The notes below the pieces were generated by a model. The model was not told where the DNA came from and ran no database searches. It worked only from the letters and a program-made list of their open reading frames with translations. Source: JBJMHZ01 sp045807125 (GTDB lineage: Bacteria; Actinomycetota; Actinomycetes; JAWWOL01). From it: 64,000 nucleotides of DNA. The stretch is from assembly GCA_045807125.1 (NCBI GenBank), contig JBJMHZ010000026.1:124001-188000 (forward strand), read 5' to 3'. Position numbers and translations under genes: made by a program. Below, piece after piece: positions 16,990 to 27,800 of this stretch (its first letter is position 1; every line of letters begins with the position of its first letter).

Positions 16990-17918
16990 GACGTCACCCG
17001 CCGCGCCGCTTCCCCGGCGCGCGGCAGCGCCGCGATCCGGCGGCTCAGCTCGTCGGCCACCGCGCGCACGTCGGGCTCGCGCAGCAGCGTGTAGTGCGTG
17101 CCGGGGACGGTGACCACCTCGAGCCCCGGCGCGTCGTCCCGCCAACCACCCGCGTCGTCCGGCCGCGACCCCGCCGCCCTGAGGAGGACGGCAGGGCCCG
17201 CGTACGGACGAGGGCGGTGGCCCCAGTGCGCGCGGCCGCTCGCGACGAACACGCCGATGCGCCGGCTGATCTGCTCCTCCATGCCGGGCGCGATGGCCCC
17301 AGCACGACGCAGCATCGCCACGACCTGCGCCTCCCGCTCCGGCTCGGGCAGCAGCTCCAGCCACGCCACGTCGAGGGGCGGGCACTCGACGCCGGCGATG
17401 CTCGTCAGGTCGTGGCAGAACCAGCCCAGCAGCGCGACATGGTCGCGCTCGCCCTGCCCTGGCCCCGGCATGACGGTGTCGAGCAGGGCGATCAGGGCGA
17501 CCTCCTCGCCCGCATCGCGCAGCTGGACCGCCATCTCCCACGCGACGCCGCCACCGATGGACCAGCCGCCGAGCAGGTACGGCCCCCGGGGCCGCACCTC
17601 CCGCATCGCCGCGACGTGCCGGCGCGCGAGCTCGGTCATGTCGTCGATGGGCTCGCCGTCGACGAGCCCCGGCGCCTCCAGCCCGTGCACCGGCTGGTCC
17701 TCGTCGAGCAGCCGGGCGAGTGGTTCGTACGGCAACGCCGAGCCGGCGGCGGCGTGCACGAGGAACAGCGGCAGCCGGCGACCGGTCGGCCGCAGTGGAA
17801 GCACCGTCGACCCGGACCCCGCCGACGGTCGCGGCTCGCCGGGGGCGGCTTGGCGCTGGCGCAGGCGCAGCTCGAGCACGGCACGGCGCTTGTCATCGAT
17901 GCTCAGCTCACCGGCCAC
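16986..17918 (-). CDS. Discrete NRPS thioesterase with NRPS-like N-terminal helix
   Basis: This 310-residue alpha/beta-hydrolase of the NRPS/PKS thioesterase family has its nucleophile in GGWSIGGG (S120), an Asp in LIALLDTVM (D147) and the His in VPGTHYTLL (H275). The N-terminal HAAAGSALPYEPLA segment forms the oxyanion region. Residues 1-22 (ELSIDDKRRAVLELRLRQR) nearly copy the N-terminal helices of the four NRPS proteins. A free-standing editing thioesterase would not need this helix, so it probably receives the chain from the last carrier domain and acts as the release enzyme. The GTG start has GAGGAG upstream. It lies 64 bp after the serine-specific NRPS gene. Confidence 0.9.
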   Translation of the reverse strand: MAGELSIDDKRRAVLELRLRQRQAAPGEPRPSAGSGSTVLPLRPTGRRLPLFLVHAAAGSALPYEPLARLLDEDQPVHGLEAPGLVDGEPIDDMTELARRHVAAMREVRPRGPYLLGGWSIGGGVAWEMAVQLRDAGEEVALIALLDTVMPGPGQGERDHVALLGWFCHDLTSIAGVECPPLDVAWLELLPEPEREAQVVAMLRRAGAIAPGMEEQISRRIGVFVASGRAHWGHRPRPYAGPAVLLRAAGSRPDDAGGWRDDAPGLEVVTVPGTHYTLLREPDVRAVADELSRRIAALPRAGEAARRVTS

Positions 17919-17982
17919 ATCGGGCTCCTCTCGACAGCGGGCAGGGCAGTGCAGGTCAGGACGGGTCAGGGTCGCGACCGGC

Positions 17983-20900
17983 TCAGGGGTCGACGCCCTC
18001 CAGCAGCCGGTCCAGCTCCTCCTCGGACAGCTCGGCCACCTCGGCCGCGAGCCCGGCGACCTCCTCGTCGATCGTGCCGGCCATGGCGGTGAGGGTGGCA
18101 GCGAGGAAGAGGCTGCGGGGCTCGATGGTGATGCTCAGCTGGCGGTGGATCTCGCTGCGCAGGCGGATGAGATCGAGGCTGCTGCCCCCGAGCGTGAAGA
18201 AGTTGGTGGCCGGGCCGATGCCGCCGGGATCGAGGTTCAGGATCTCGGCCCAGATGGTGCGCAGGGCGCGCTGGGTGTCGGTGGTCGGCTCAGTGCTGTC
18301 GGCGGCGGGGACGGTGGGGTCGGGCAGCGCGCGGCGGTCGAGCTTGCCGCTGGTGGTCAGCGGCAGCGCATCGAGGCGCTGGTAGCTGGCCGGGATCATG
18401 TGCAGGGGCAGGCTCTCGGCCAGGCGGGCGCGCAACTGGTCGTCGGCCGGGACGCCGGGGCCGACGAGGTAGGCGTGCAGCCGCGCGCCGTCCGGGGCGC
18501 CGTCCGGACCACCGCCGTCGCCGGGACCGCCGTCGCTGTCGACGAGGACGACGGCGGCGGCGGCGATGCCGGGGACGGCCTGCAGCGCATGCTCGATCTC
18601 GCCGGGCTCGATGCGCTGGCCGTGCAGCTTGATCTGGGCGTCGGTGCGGCCGAGGTGCTCGAGCTCACCGGCAGCGGTCCAGCGGGCGAGGTCGCCGGTG
18701 GCGTACATGCGCGTGCCCGGCGGGCCGAACGGGCAAGGAACGAACCGCTCGGCGGTGAGGTCCGGACGGTGCAGGTAGCCGCGGGCCAGCCCGATGCCCG
18801 CAAGGTAGAGCTCGCCGGGGACGCCGATGGGAACGGGGTGGAGGCCGGCGTCGAGGACGTAGCAGCGCATGTTCGCGATCGGCGCGCCGATCGGTACGGC
18901 CGGCGTGCGCTCGTCGCGCCGGCACGTGTGCGCGGTGACGTCGATGGCGGCCTCGGTGGGGCCGTACAGGTTGTGCAGGGCGGCGCGGGCGATCCGCTCG
19001 AACAGCCGGTCGCGCAGATCGGCCGGCAGCGTCTCGCCGGAGCAGACGACGTGCCGCAGGGAGGGCAGGCCACCGTCGTCGGCGCGCTCGATCGGTGGCA
19101 GCTCGGCGAGGAAGCGGCGCAGCACGGACGGCACGAAGTGCACCACGCTCACTCCCGCGCGGCGGATCAGCTCGGCCAGGTAGACCGGGTCGCGGTGCCC
19201 GCCGGGGCGGGCCAGCTCCAGCCGGGCGCCCATCATGAGCGGCCAGAAGAGCTCCCACACCGACACGTCGAAGGTGCAGGGGGTCTTCTGCAGCACCACG
19301 TCGCCAGGGCCGATCGGGTAGGCGTCCTGCATCCACCACAGCCGGTTCGCCAGCCCGGCGTGCTCGACCATCACCCCCTTCGGCGCGCCGGTCGAGCCGG
19401 AGGTGTAGAGCAGGTAGGCGACGTCGTCCCCGGCCGGCTCCGGCAACGGCGCGGGCGCGCAGCCGGCGATCGTCGGCCAGTCGGCGTCCAGCGCAACCAC
19501 CCGCCAGTCCCCGCGGGGCAACCGGTCGGCCAGCGCCGCCTGGGTCAGCACCACCGGTGCGCCCGCGTCGGCCAGCAGCAGCCGCTGCCGCGCCGCCGGT
19601 GCCTCCGTGTCGAGCGGCAGGTAACCGGCGCCGGCCCGCAGCACCCCCACGAGCGCCACCATCAGCTCCACCGACCGCTCGCAGGCCACCGCGACGAGCG
19701 ACCCCGCACCGACCCCGCGCTCGCGCAGGAACGACGCCATCCGGTCGGCCCGCTCCAGCAGCTGCGCGTACGACAGCTCCACGCCCTCGCACGCCACGGC
19801 CACCGCATCGGGGCTCGCCGCCGCCCGCCTCGCGATCGTCTCCGGTACCGGGCGGCCGTACCGGCCGGCGTCGCCCAGCTCCCGCTCGGTCGCGTTCCAC
19901 TCCCGCACCACCAGCGCACGCATGTCCGCCGGCAGCACCTCCAGCTGCGAGGTCCGCGCGTGCGGCTCGGCCAGCCCGGCCGCCAGCGCCTCCTCGAAGC
20001 AGGCCACCAGCCGCTGGAGCCGCGCCGCGTCGAACAGCTCCGAGGCGTACTCCACCCAGACGTGCATCCCGCCGTCGGCGTGGTCGACCACCTCCACGCG
20101 CACGTCGAAGCGCGCCCCGGCGACGCCCGTCGGCACCGGACCGATCCGGGCCTGCCCCAGCCGCGGGTCCTCGCCGGACAGCGCCGCCGGGAGGTACGAC
20201 AGGCACACCTGGAACAGCGGGTTGACGCCGACGCGGCGCGGCGGCCGCAGGCGCTCCACCACCAAGCGCAGTGGGACGTCCTGATGCGCCAGCGCGTCCA
20301 GCACCGTCTGCGCGCACCGGTCCATCAGCTCGGCGAACGTCGGGTCGCCCGAGGCGTCCGTGCGCAGCACCACCGTCGAGACGAACATCCCCACCATCGG
20401 CTCGGTGTCCGAGTGCGTCCGCCCGGACAGCACCGATCCGATCGCCAGGTCCTCCTGGCCGCACCAGCGCCGCAGCGTCAGCCCGAAGCCGGCCAGCAGC
20501 ACCGCCAGCACCGGGACCCCGCGCTGCGCCGCCACCTCCCTGATCCGCCGGCCCAGCGCCACCGACCACATCGCGAGCACGCCGTCGCCCAGCCCCAACG
20601 GCTGCGCCGGTCGCGGTCGATCCGACGGGAACGCCAGCTCCGGCAACCCCGTCAGCCGCTGCTCCCAATGACCAAGCGCCTGCTCCAGCGCCGCACCGCT
20701 CATCCGCGACCGCTGCCACACGGCGTGGTCGACGGGTTGCACCCGAAGCTCCGGCAGCACCAGCTCGCGCCCCGCGCACAGCGCCTCGTAGGACTCCCGC
20801 AACTCGCGCGTGAGGATCCCCACGGACCAGCCATCCGTGCAGACGTGATGGATCGTCCACACCAGCACGTGGTCGTCGTCGGCCAACCGGCACAGCCAGG

Positions 20901-21369
20901 CCCGGAACACCGGCCCGCGCCGCAGGTCGAACGGCAGCCACGCCTGCTCCCGCGCGAGCTCCACCGCCCGGTCCCACCGCTGCTCCGCCGGCACGTCGCC
21001 CAGGTCGGCCATCGGCAGCGACCAGCGCTCCGGCACCGGGTCAACCACCTGGCGCGGCACCCCGTCCACCGCGTCGAACCGCGTGCGCAGCGCCTCGTGC
21101 CGCTCCACCAACCGGCGCAGCGACTCCTCCAGCGCCTCCACCCACAACGGTCCGGTCAACCGCCACCCGACCGGCAGGGCGTACGTCACCGAGCTGCGAT
21201 CCAGCTCGTGCAGGAACCACAACCCCTCCTGCTGCCACGACAGCGGCTGGCCCACCCCGCGATCCACCCGCACCAACGGCTGAAACTCGTCGCGTCCCGC
21301 CAAGCGCTGACGCCTGCGCAGCTCGAGCGCGGCGCGGCGCTTGTCCTCGATGCTCAGCTCGCTGGTCAC
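17983..21369 (-). CDS. NRPS module C-A-PCP, predicted serine-activating (NRPS1)
   Basis: This single-module nonribosomal peptide synthetase has 1128 residues. An N-terminal basic helix (ELSIEDKRRAALEL) is followed by the condensation domain with HHVCTDG at 174-180, the adenylation domain (about 490-980; YTSGSTGAPKG, YGPTEAAID, TTSGKLDR) and a carrier domain with LGGSSL (S1064). The acidic tail LSEEELDRLLEGVDP ends it. My reading of the pocket residues, D-V-W-H-V-S-L-I-D, is close to the serine code D-V-W-H-I-S-L-I-D. No epimerase or fused thioesterase is present. Its sequence differs clearly from the three sister modules. Being next to the discrete thioesterase, it is probably the last module. 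The start is GTG with a GAGAGGAG-type site. Confidence 0.93.
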   Translation of the reverse strand: MTSELSIEDKRRAALELRRRQRLAGRDEFQPLVRVDRGVGQPLSWQQEGLWFLHELDRSSVTYALPVGWRLTGPLWVEALEESLRRLVERHEALRTRFDAVDGVPRQVVDPVPERWSLPMADLGDVPAEQRWDRAVELAREQAWLPFDLRRGPVFRAWLCRLADDDHVLVWTIHHVCTDGWSVGILTRELRESYEALCAGRELVLPELRVQPVDHAVWQRSRMSGAALEQALGHWEQRLTGLPELAFPSDRPRPAQPLGLGDGVLAMWSVALGRRIREVAAQRGVPVLAVLLAGFGLTLRRWCGQEDLAIGSVLSGRTHSDTEPMVGMFVSTVVLRTDASGDPTFAELMDRCAQTVLDALAHQDVPLRLVVERLRPPRRVGVNPLFQVCLSYLPAALSGEDPRLGQARIGPVPTGVAGARFDVRVEVVDHADGGMHVWVEYASELFDAARLQRLVACFEEALAAGLAEPHARTSQLEVLPADMRALVVREWNATERELGDAGRYGRPVPETIARRAAASPDAVAVACEGVELSYAQLLERADRMASFLRERGVGAGSLVAVACERSVELMVALVGVLRAGAGYLPLDTEAPAARQRLLLADAGAPVVLTQAALADRLPRGDWRVVALDADWPTIAGCAPAPLPEPAGDDVAYLLYTSGSTGAPKGVMVEHAGLANRLWWMQDAYPIGPGDVVLQKTPCTFDVSVWELFWPLMMGARLELARPGGHRDPVYLAELIRRAGVSVVHFVPSVLRRFLAELPPIERADDGGLPSLRHVVCSGETLPADLRDRLFERIARAALHNLYGPTEAAIDVTAHTCRRDERTPAVPIGAPIANMRCYVLDAGLHPVPIGVPGELYLAGIGLARGYLHRPDLTAERFVPCPFGPPGTRMYATGDLARWTAAGELEHLGRTDAQIKLHGQRIEPGEIEHALQAVPGIAAAAVVLVDSDGGPGDGGGPDGAPDGARLHAYLVGPGVPADDQLRARLAESLPLHMIPASYQRLDALPLTTSGKLDRRALPDPTVPAADSTEPTTDTQRALRTIWAEILNLDPGGIGPATNFFTLGGSSLDLIRLRSEIHRQLSITIEPRSLFLAATLTAMAGTIDEEVAGLAAEVAELSEEELDRLLEGVDP

Positions 21370-21426
21370 GGAATGGCTCCTCTCGGCAGCGTCGCCGGCG
21401 ACGCCGGCTCGTCTGGTCAGGTCGAA

Positions 21427-24400
21427 TCAGGGATCGAGCGAGCTCAGCAACCGGTCCAGCTCGTCCTCGGACAGCGCCGCCACCTCGGCCATCTCGGCGA
21501 CGTCCTCCTCGCTCGACTGCACCGCCCGCGCCTCGTCGATGAGGACCGCCAGCTGGTGCAGCGCCGGGGTGGTGAACAGCTGCCGCGGGTGGATCTCGAC
21601 GAAGAAGGCCTCGCGGACGCGGGAGATCAGTTGCGTCGCCTGGAGCGAGCTGCCGCCGAGGGCGAAGAACGTGTCGTGCGCGCCGATCCGCTGCAGCGGC
21701 ACGCCGAGCAGCGCATGGCAGATCCCGGCGAGGGCCTGCTCGGTCCCGGTGCGCGGTGGCTGGTGGAGGCTCTCCGGCTCCCGGCGTGGCTCGGGGAGCC
21801 TCGCCTGGTCGAGCTTCCCGCTGGACGTGAGCGGCAGCTCGGACAGGGTGACGAACCACGACGGGACCATGTGCAGCGGAAGCTGGTTCGCCAGGTGCGC
21901 GCGCAGCGCGCTCTCGTCGAGCTCGCCGCTCGGCACGACGTAGGCGACGAGCTCGGGCGCCGGGCCGGCGGCACTCACCGCGACCACCGCGTGCCGCACC
22001 GAGGCATGCCGGAGGAGCACGTGCTCGATCTCGCCGAGCTCGATGCGCAAGCCGCGGATCTTCACCTGCCGGTCCACCCGCCCGATGAACTCCAGCTCGC
22101 CGGAGGGCAGCCAGCGCACCACGTCGCCGGTGGCGTACATCCGCGCGCCGGGCGGGCCGAACGGGCACGGCACGAAGCGCTCGGCGGTGAGCGCGGGCCG
22201 GCCGAGGTAGCCGCGGGCCAGCCCCGCGCCGGCGACGTGCAGCTCGCCGGGCACGCCGACCGGTGCGAGGTTGCCGTCCCCGTCCAGGACGTACGCCCGG
22301 TGGTTGGCCATCGCGCGCCCGATCGGCGGCGGGGCGGTCAGCGGGTGGTCCGGGCAGCGGTGCTCGATGCAGGCGACGGTGGCCTCGGTGGGGCCGTAGC
22401 CGTTGACGATCCGGCGGGCCGGCCGCTGCCAGCGGTTCACCAGCTCGGCCGGGACCGCTTCGGTACCGACGCAGAGCGCGCGCAGGTCGGGCAGGGCGCT
22501 GCCGGGGCCGAGCAGCCCGAGGACGGCCGGCGGCAGGTCGCAGACCGAGATCCGCTCGCGGCGCAAGAGGGCGGCGAGCGCGTCGGGGTCGTGCAGCTGC
22601 GAGCGCGGCGCGCACACCAGCGTCGCGCCGCGCGCGAGCGTCGCATGCACGTCGAAGACGCTGGCGTCGAACGCGGGATTGGCGAACTGGAGCACGCGGT
22701 CGTCCGGCGCGATCGCGAACGTCTCGCCGATGCTCGTCACGTAGTTGACCATCGAGCGGTGCGTGACGAGCACGCCCTTCGGCGTCCCCGTCGACCCGGA
22801 CGTGTAGATGACGTAGGCCAGGTCGTCCGGCGTCGCCTCGCACCGCGGCGGGCGATCGGGCGCGCGCGCGAGCCGTCGCTGCACCTCGGGATCGTCGAGC
22901 ACGAGCGCCGGCGTCCCGTCCGGCAGCAGGGCGGCCAGGTCCGACGTCGTCAGCACGACCCGTGCGGCCGCGTCGGTGAGCTGGAACGCGGTGCGGGCTG
23001 CCGGGTTGGCCGGATCGAGCGGCAGCCACGCGCCGCCGGCCCTCATCACCGCCAGCTGGGCCGTCGGGATGAGCGGGCCGCGCTCGAGCAGCAGGCCGAC
23101 GACGACGCCCGGTCCCACCCCGTGCCCGCCCGCCAGCAGGTGCGCGAGCCGGTTGGCGTCCCGGTCCAGCGCGCCGTACGTGAGCGCCTCGCCCTCGAAC
23201 CGCACCGCGACCGCGTCCGGGCGCGCGGCCGCCGACCTGGCGACCGGCTCGTGCGCGAGCGACCCGTCGGTCGGGTGCGGCGCCGGCTCCGGGTTCCACG
23301 ACTCCAGCAGGTCCGCGCGCTCGGCATCGGTGACGGCGGGCAGGCGGCTGATCGGCGCTTCCGGCGCGGCGACGGCGGCCTCCAGCACCACCCGGAAGTG
23401 CTCGAAGAGGCGCCGGATCCGCCACTCGTCGAACAGCTCGGTCGAGTACTCGGCGCACGCCGACAGCTCACCGGTCACGGTCTCGTTGACCTGGAAGGCG
23501 AGGTCGAAGCGGGCGGTGCCGAGCTGGACCGGCACCTCCTCGACGGCGAGGTCGCCGAAGCGCGGCTCGCCGACGATCGACTCGGTGAGCAAGGTGAAGC
23601 TGATCTGGAACAGCGGGTTGCGGCCCGGTAGGCGCTCGGGCTGCAGCGTGGACACCAACGTTCCGAACGGCACGTCCTGGTTGCTCAGCCCGCCGCGCGC
23701 CACCTCGTTGCACCGGCCCACCAGCTCCCGGAACGTCGGATCCCCCGACGTGTCGATGCGCAGGACCAGCGTGTTGGTGAAGAACCCCACCATCGCCTCG
23801 ACCTCGGAGCGGGTGCGCCCGCTGAGCACCGAGCCGACGAGGAGATCGTCCTGCCGGGCATGACGGCGCAGCACCACCGCGAAGGCGGCGAGAACGACCG
23901 ACAGCAGCGAGGCCTGCTCGCCGCGGGCCAGCTCGCGCACCCGTGCCCCGAGCCCCTTCGGCAGGCCGGTGAAGACGTAGGCACCGGCGCCGGTCGGCAC
24001 GGCGGGGCGCGGCCGGTCGGACGGGAAGTCGATCGCCGGCGCGCCCGCGAGGCGCTCCCGCCAGTGGGCGACCTGCCGCTCCAGCGCCTCGCCGGTCAGC
24101 CAGCGGCGCTGCCACGCCGCGTAGTCCGCGGGCTGGACCGCCAGCACCGCCAGATCGGCCACCCCACCCGCGCGCTCGGCCGCGTAGAGAGCGGCGAGAT
24201 CGCTCCTGACGATGCCCACCGACCAGCCGTCGCCGACGATGTGGTGCATCGCCATCAGCAGCAGGTGGTCGTCCGTCGCCAGCCGGGCCAGCCAGCACCG
24301 GAAGATCGGCCCGTTCTCCAGGTCGAACGGCCGGCGCGCCTCAGCCTCGACGGCGCGCCGGGCGGCCGGCCACCGCTCGGCGGCGGGAAGCGGCGCGAGG

Positions 24401-24765
24401 TCGACGACCTCGAGGGGCGCCTCGTCCGGCGGCGGGTCGACGACCTGGTAGGGCACGCCGCGCTCGCTCGGGAAGCGGGTGCGCAGGCTCTCGTGGCGGG
24501 CCATCAGCCGGCGCAGCGACCGGCCGAGCGCTGTCACGTCGAGGTCGCCGTGCAGGCGCAGCACGGACGGCATGTTGTAGGTGGGCGCCTCCGGTGCCAG
24601 CTCATGCAGGAACCACAGGTAGCGCTGCTGCTCCGCCACCGGCAGGGTGCCGTCGCGCGGCACCGGAACGATCCGCTCCTGCTCGGCCAGGTCGATCCGC
24701 TTCTGCCGCAGCCGCAGCTCCAGCGCAGCGCGACGCTTGCCCTCGACGCTCAGCTCGCTGGTCAC
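21427..24765 (-). CDS. NRPS module C-A-PCP, substrate unassigned (NRPS2)
   Basis: This 1112-residue single module has the N-terminal helix ELSVEGKRRAALELRLRQ, a C domain with intact HHIVGDG (174-180), and an A domain with YTSGSTGTPKGV, FDASVFD, YGPTEATVA, RMYATGD and TSSGKLDQ. The carrier domain (LGGSSLQATQL) is followed by the acidic tail LSEDELDRLLSSLDP. My pocket reading is D-A-F-D-L-V-G-V-A, which I cannot match to a known amino-acid code. The protein is strikingly similar along its length to NRPS3 and NRPS4, so these three arose by duplication. It starts at a GTG, 57 bp after the NRPS3 stop. Confidence 0.92.
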   Translation of the reverse strand: MTSELSVEGKRRAALELRLRQKRIDLAEQERIVPVPRDGTLPVAEQQRYLWFLHELAPEAPTYNMPSVLRLHGDLDVTALGRSLRRLMARHESLRTRFPSERGVPYQVVDPPPDEAPLEVVDLAPLPAAERWPAARRAVEAEARRPFDLENGPIFRCWLARLATDDHLLLMAMHHIVGDGWSVGIVRSDLAALYAAERAGGVADLAVLAVQPADYAAWQRRWLTGEALERQVAHWRERLAGAPAIDFPSDRPRPAVPTGAGAYVFTGLPKGLGARVRELARGEQASLLSVVLAAFAVVLRRHARQDDLLVGSVLSGRTRSEVEAMVGFFTNTLVLRIDTSGDPTFRELVGRCNEVARGGLSNQDVPFGTLVSTLQPERLPGRNPLFQISFTLLTESIVGEPRFGDLAVEEVPVQLGTARFDLAFQVNETVTGELSACAEYSTELFDEWRIRRLFEHFRVVLEAAVAAPEAPISRLPAVTDAERADLLESWNPEPAPHPTDGSLAHEPVARSAAARPDAVAVRFEGEALTYGALDRDANRLAHLLAGGHGVGPGVVVGLLLERGPLIPTAQLAVMRAGGAWLPLDPANPAARTAFQLTDAAARVVLTTSDLAALLPDGTPALVLDDPEVQRRLARAPDRPPRCEATPDDLAYVIYTSGSTGTPKGVLVTHRSMVNYVTSIGETFAIAPDDRVLQFANPAFDASVFDVHATLARGATLVCAPRSQLHDPDALAALLRRERISVCDLPPAVLGLLGPGSALPDLRALCVGTEAVPAELVNRWQRPARRIVNGYGPTEATVACIEHRCPDHPLTAPPPIGRAMANHRAYVLDGDGNLAPVGVPGELHVAGAGLARGYLGRPALTAERFVPCPFGPPGARMYATGDVVRWLPSGELEFIGRVDRQVKIRGLRIELGEIEHVLLRHASVRHAVVAVSAAGPAPELVAYVVPSGELDESALRAHLANQLPLHMVPSWFVTLSELPLTSSGKLDQARLPEPRREPESLHQPPRTGTEQALAGICHALLGVPLQRIGAHDTFFALGGSSLQATQLISRVREAFFVEIHPRQLFTTPALHQLAVLIDEARAVQSSEEDVAEMAEVAALSEDELDRLLSSLDP

Positions 24766-24822
24766 GGAACGGCTCCTCTCGGCAACGGTCGCCGGCGACG
24801 CCGGCGCATCTGGTGAGGCGGA

Positions 24823-27800
24823 TCAGGGGTCGAGCGAGCCCAGCAGCCGGTGCACCTCCTCCTCCGACAGCGCCGCCACCTCGGCCATCTCGGCGACGTA
24901 CTCCTCGCTCACCAGCACCGCCCGCGCCTCGTCGACGACGGCGGCCAGCTGGTGCAGCGCCGGGCCGATGAACAGATGCCGCGGGTGGACCTCGACGAGG
25001 AAGGCGTCGCGGATGCGGGAGGCGAGCTGCGTCGCCTGGAGCGAGCTGCCGCCGAGCGCGAAGAAGCTGTCGAGCGCGCCGATCCGCTCCAGCGGCACGT
25101 CGAGCAGCCCCTGCCAGATCTCGGCGAGCGCCTGCTCGGTCTCGGTCCGCGGTGGCTCGTGACGGCTCGGCGCCGTGCGCTGCGGCTCCGGCAGGCGGGC
25201 GTGGTCGAGCTTCCCGCTCGGCATGAGCGGCAGCTCCGAGAGGGCGACGTACGACGACGGGATCATGTGCAGCGGAAGCTCGGTCGCGAGGTGCGCGCGC
25301 AGCGCGCTCTCGTCGAGCTCGCCGCTCGGCACGACGTAGGCGACGAGCTCGGGCGCCGGGCCGGTGGTGACGAGCGCCGCCACCGCCTGCCGCACCGGCT
25401 CGTGCCGCAGCATGGCGTGCTCGATCTCGCCGAGCTCGATGCGCAGGCCACGGATCTTCACCTGCCGGTCCGCCCGCCCGATGAACTCCAGGTCGCCGGT
25501 GAGGGTCCAGCGGACGATGTCGCCGGTGGCATACATCCGCGCGCCGGGCGGGCCGAACGGGCAGGGAACGAAGCGCTCGGCGGTGAGAGCCGGCCGGCCG
25601 AGGTAGCCGCGGGCCAGCCCCGCGCCGGCGACGTGCAGCTCGCCGGGGACGCCGACCGGTGCGAGGCCGCCGTCCTTGTCGAGGACGTACGCCCGGTGGT
25701 TCGCCTTCGGCCGCCCGATCGGCGGCGGTGCGGTCAGCGGCCGGTCCGGGCAGCGGTAGTCGATGCAGGACACGGTGGTCTCGGTGGGGCCGTAGGCGTT
25801 GACCAGCTCCCGCCCGGGTCGCTGCCAGCGGTTCGCCAGCTCGGCGGGGAACGCCTCGGCACCGACGTAGAGCGCGCGCAGGTCGGGCAGGGCGCTGTCG
25901 GCGCTGTCGGCGCTGTCGGCGTCGAGGAGCCCGAGGACGGCCGGCGGCAGGTGGCAGACGGTGATCCGCTCGCGGCGCAGGAGGGCGATGAGCGCCTCCG
26001 GGTCGTGCAGCTGCGAGCGCGGCGCGCACACCAGCGTCGCGCCGCGGGCGAGCGTCGCATGGACGTCGAACACGCTGGCGTCGAACGCCGGGTTGGCGAA
26101 CTGGAGCACGCGGTCGTGCGGGGCTATCGCGAAGGCGTCACTGATGCTCGTGACGTAGTTGACCATCGAGCGGTGCGTGACGGGCACCCCCTTCGGCCTC
26201 CCCGTCGACCCGGACGTGTACATGACGTAGGCCAGGTGGTCGGCCGTCGCCGCGCACCGGGGCGCATGGCCGGGCAGTCCGGCCAGCCGCCGCTGCACCT
26301 CGGGGTCGTCGAGCACGAGCACCGGCGTGCCGTCCGGCAGCAGGTCGGTCAGGTCCGACGTCGTCAGCACCACCCGTGCGGCCGCGTCGGTCATCTGGAA
26401 CGCAATGCGCCCCGCCGGATTGACCGGATCGAGCGGCAGCCACGCCCCGCCGGCCCGCATCACCGCCAGCTGGGCCGTCGGGATCGACGGTCCGCGCTCG
26501 AGCAGCAGGCCGACGACGACGTCCGGTCCCACCCCGTGCCCGTCCGTCAGCAGGTGCGCGAGCCGGTTGGCGTCACGGTCGAGCGCGCCGTACGCGAGCG
26601 CCTCGCCCTCGAACCGCACCGCCACCGCGTCGGGGCGCTCCACCGCCATCCGGGCGACCGGCTCGTGCGCGAGCGACCCGTCGGTCGCGTGCGGCGCCGG
26701 CTCCGGGTTCCACGACTCCAGCAGGTCCGTGCGCTCTGCATCGGTGATGACGGGCAGCCGGCTCAGTGGCTCGTCCGGCGCATCCACCGCCCGCTCCAGC
26801 GCCACCCGGTAACGCTCGAAGAGGCGCTGGATCCGCGACTCGTCGAACAGCTCCGTGGAGTACTCGGCCGACACCGAGAGCTCGCCGGCGGTGGTCTCCT
26901 TCACCTGGAAGCCGAGGTCGAAGCGAGAGGTGCCGAGCTGGAGCACCACCTCCTCGACGGCCAGGTCGCCGAACCGGAAGTCGCCGATGATCGACCCGGC
27001 GAGCAGGGTGAAGCTGATCTGGAACAGCGGGTTGCGGCCGGGCAGGCGCTCGGGCTGAAGCCTGGACACCAGCGTCCCGAACGGCACGTCCTGATTGCTC
27101 AGCGCGCCGCGCGCCACCACGTTGCAGCGCGCCACCAGCTCGCGGAACGTCGGATCGCCCGACGCGTCCACGCGCAGGACCAGCGTGTTGGCGAAGAAGC
27201 CGACCATCGACTCGACCTCGGAGCGGGTACGTCCGCTGAGCACCGAGCCAACGAGCAGGTCGTCCTGCCGCGCATGACGATGCAGCACCAGCGCGAACGC
27301 GGCGAGAACGACGGACAGCAGCGGGGCCTGCTCGGCGCGGGCCAGCTCGCGCACGCGCGCGCCGAGGCCCTCCGGCAGCTCGGCCGAGACGTAGGCGCCG
27401 GCGCCGGTCGGCGCGGCCGGGCGCGGCCGGTCGGCCGGCAGCTCCATCGCCGGCGCGCCGGTGAGGCGCTCCTGCCAGTAGGCGAGCTGCCGCTCCAGCG
27501 CCTCGCCGGTCAGCCAGCGGCGCTGCCACGCCGCGTAGTCGGCCGGCTGGACCGGCAGGGCCGGGAGGTTCGCGTCGGTGCCGGCGCGCTCGGCCGCGTA
27601 GAGAGCGGCGAGATCGCTCCTGACGATGCCCACCGACCAGCCGTCGCTGACGATGTGGTGCATGACGAGGAGGAGCACGTGGTCGTCCGGCGCCAGCCGG
27701 CCCAACCAGCACCGGAAGATGGGCCCGCTCTCCAGGTCGAACGGCCGCTGCTGCTCCGCCTCCACGGCGGCGCAGGCCACCGGCCACCGCTCGCCCTCCG

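Noticed and set aside
17098..23631. Very long open frame on the plus strand opposite NRPS1 and NRPS2
   Set aside because: It is antisense to clear NRPS coding sequence. The protein is Arg/Ala/Pro/His-rich without domains, an effect of GC-rich third positions.
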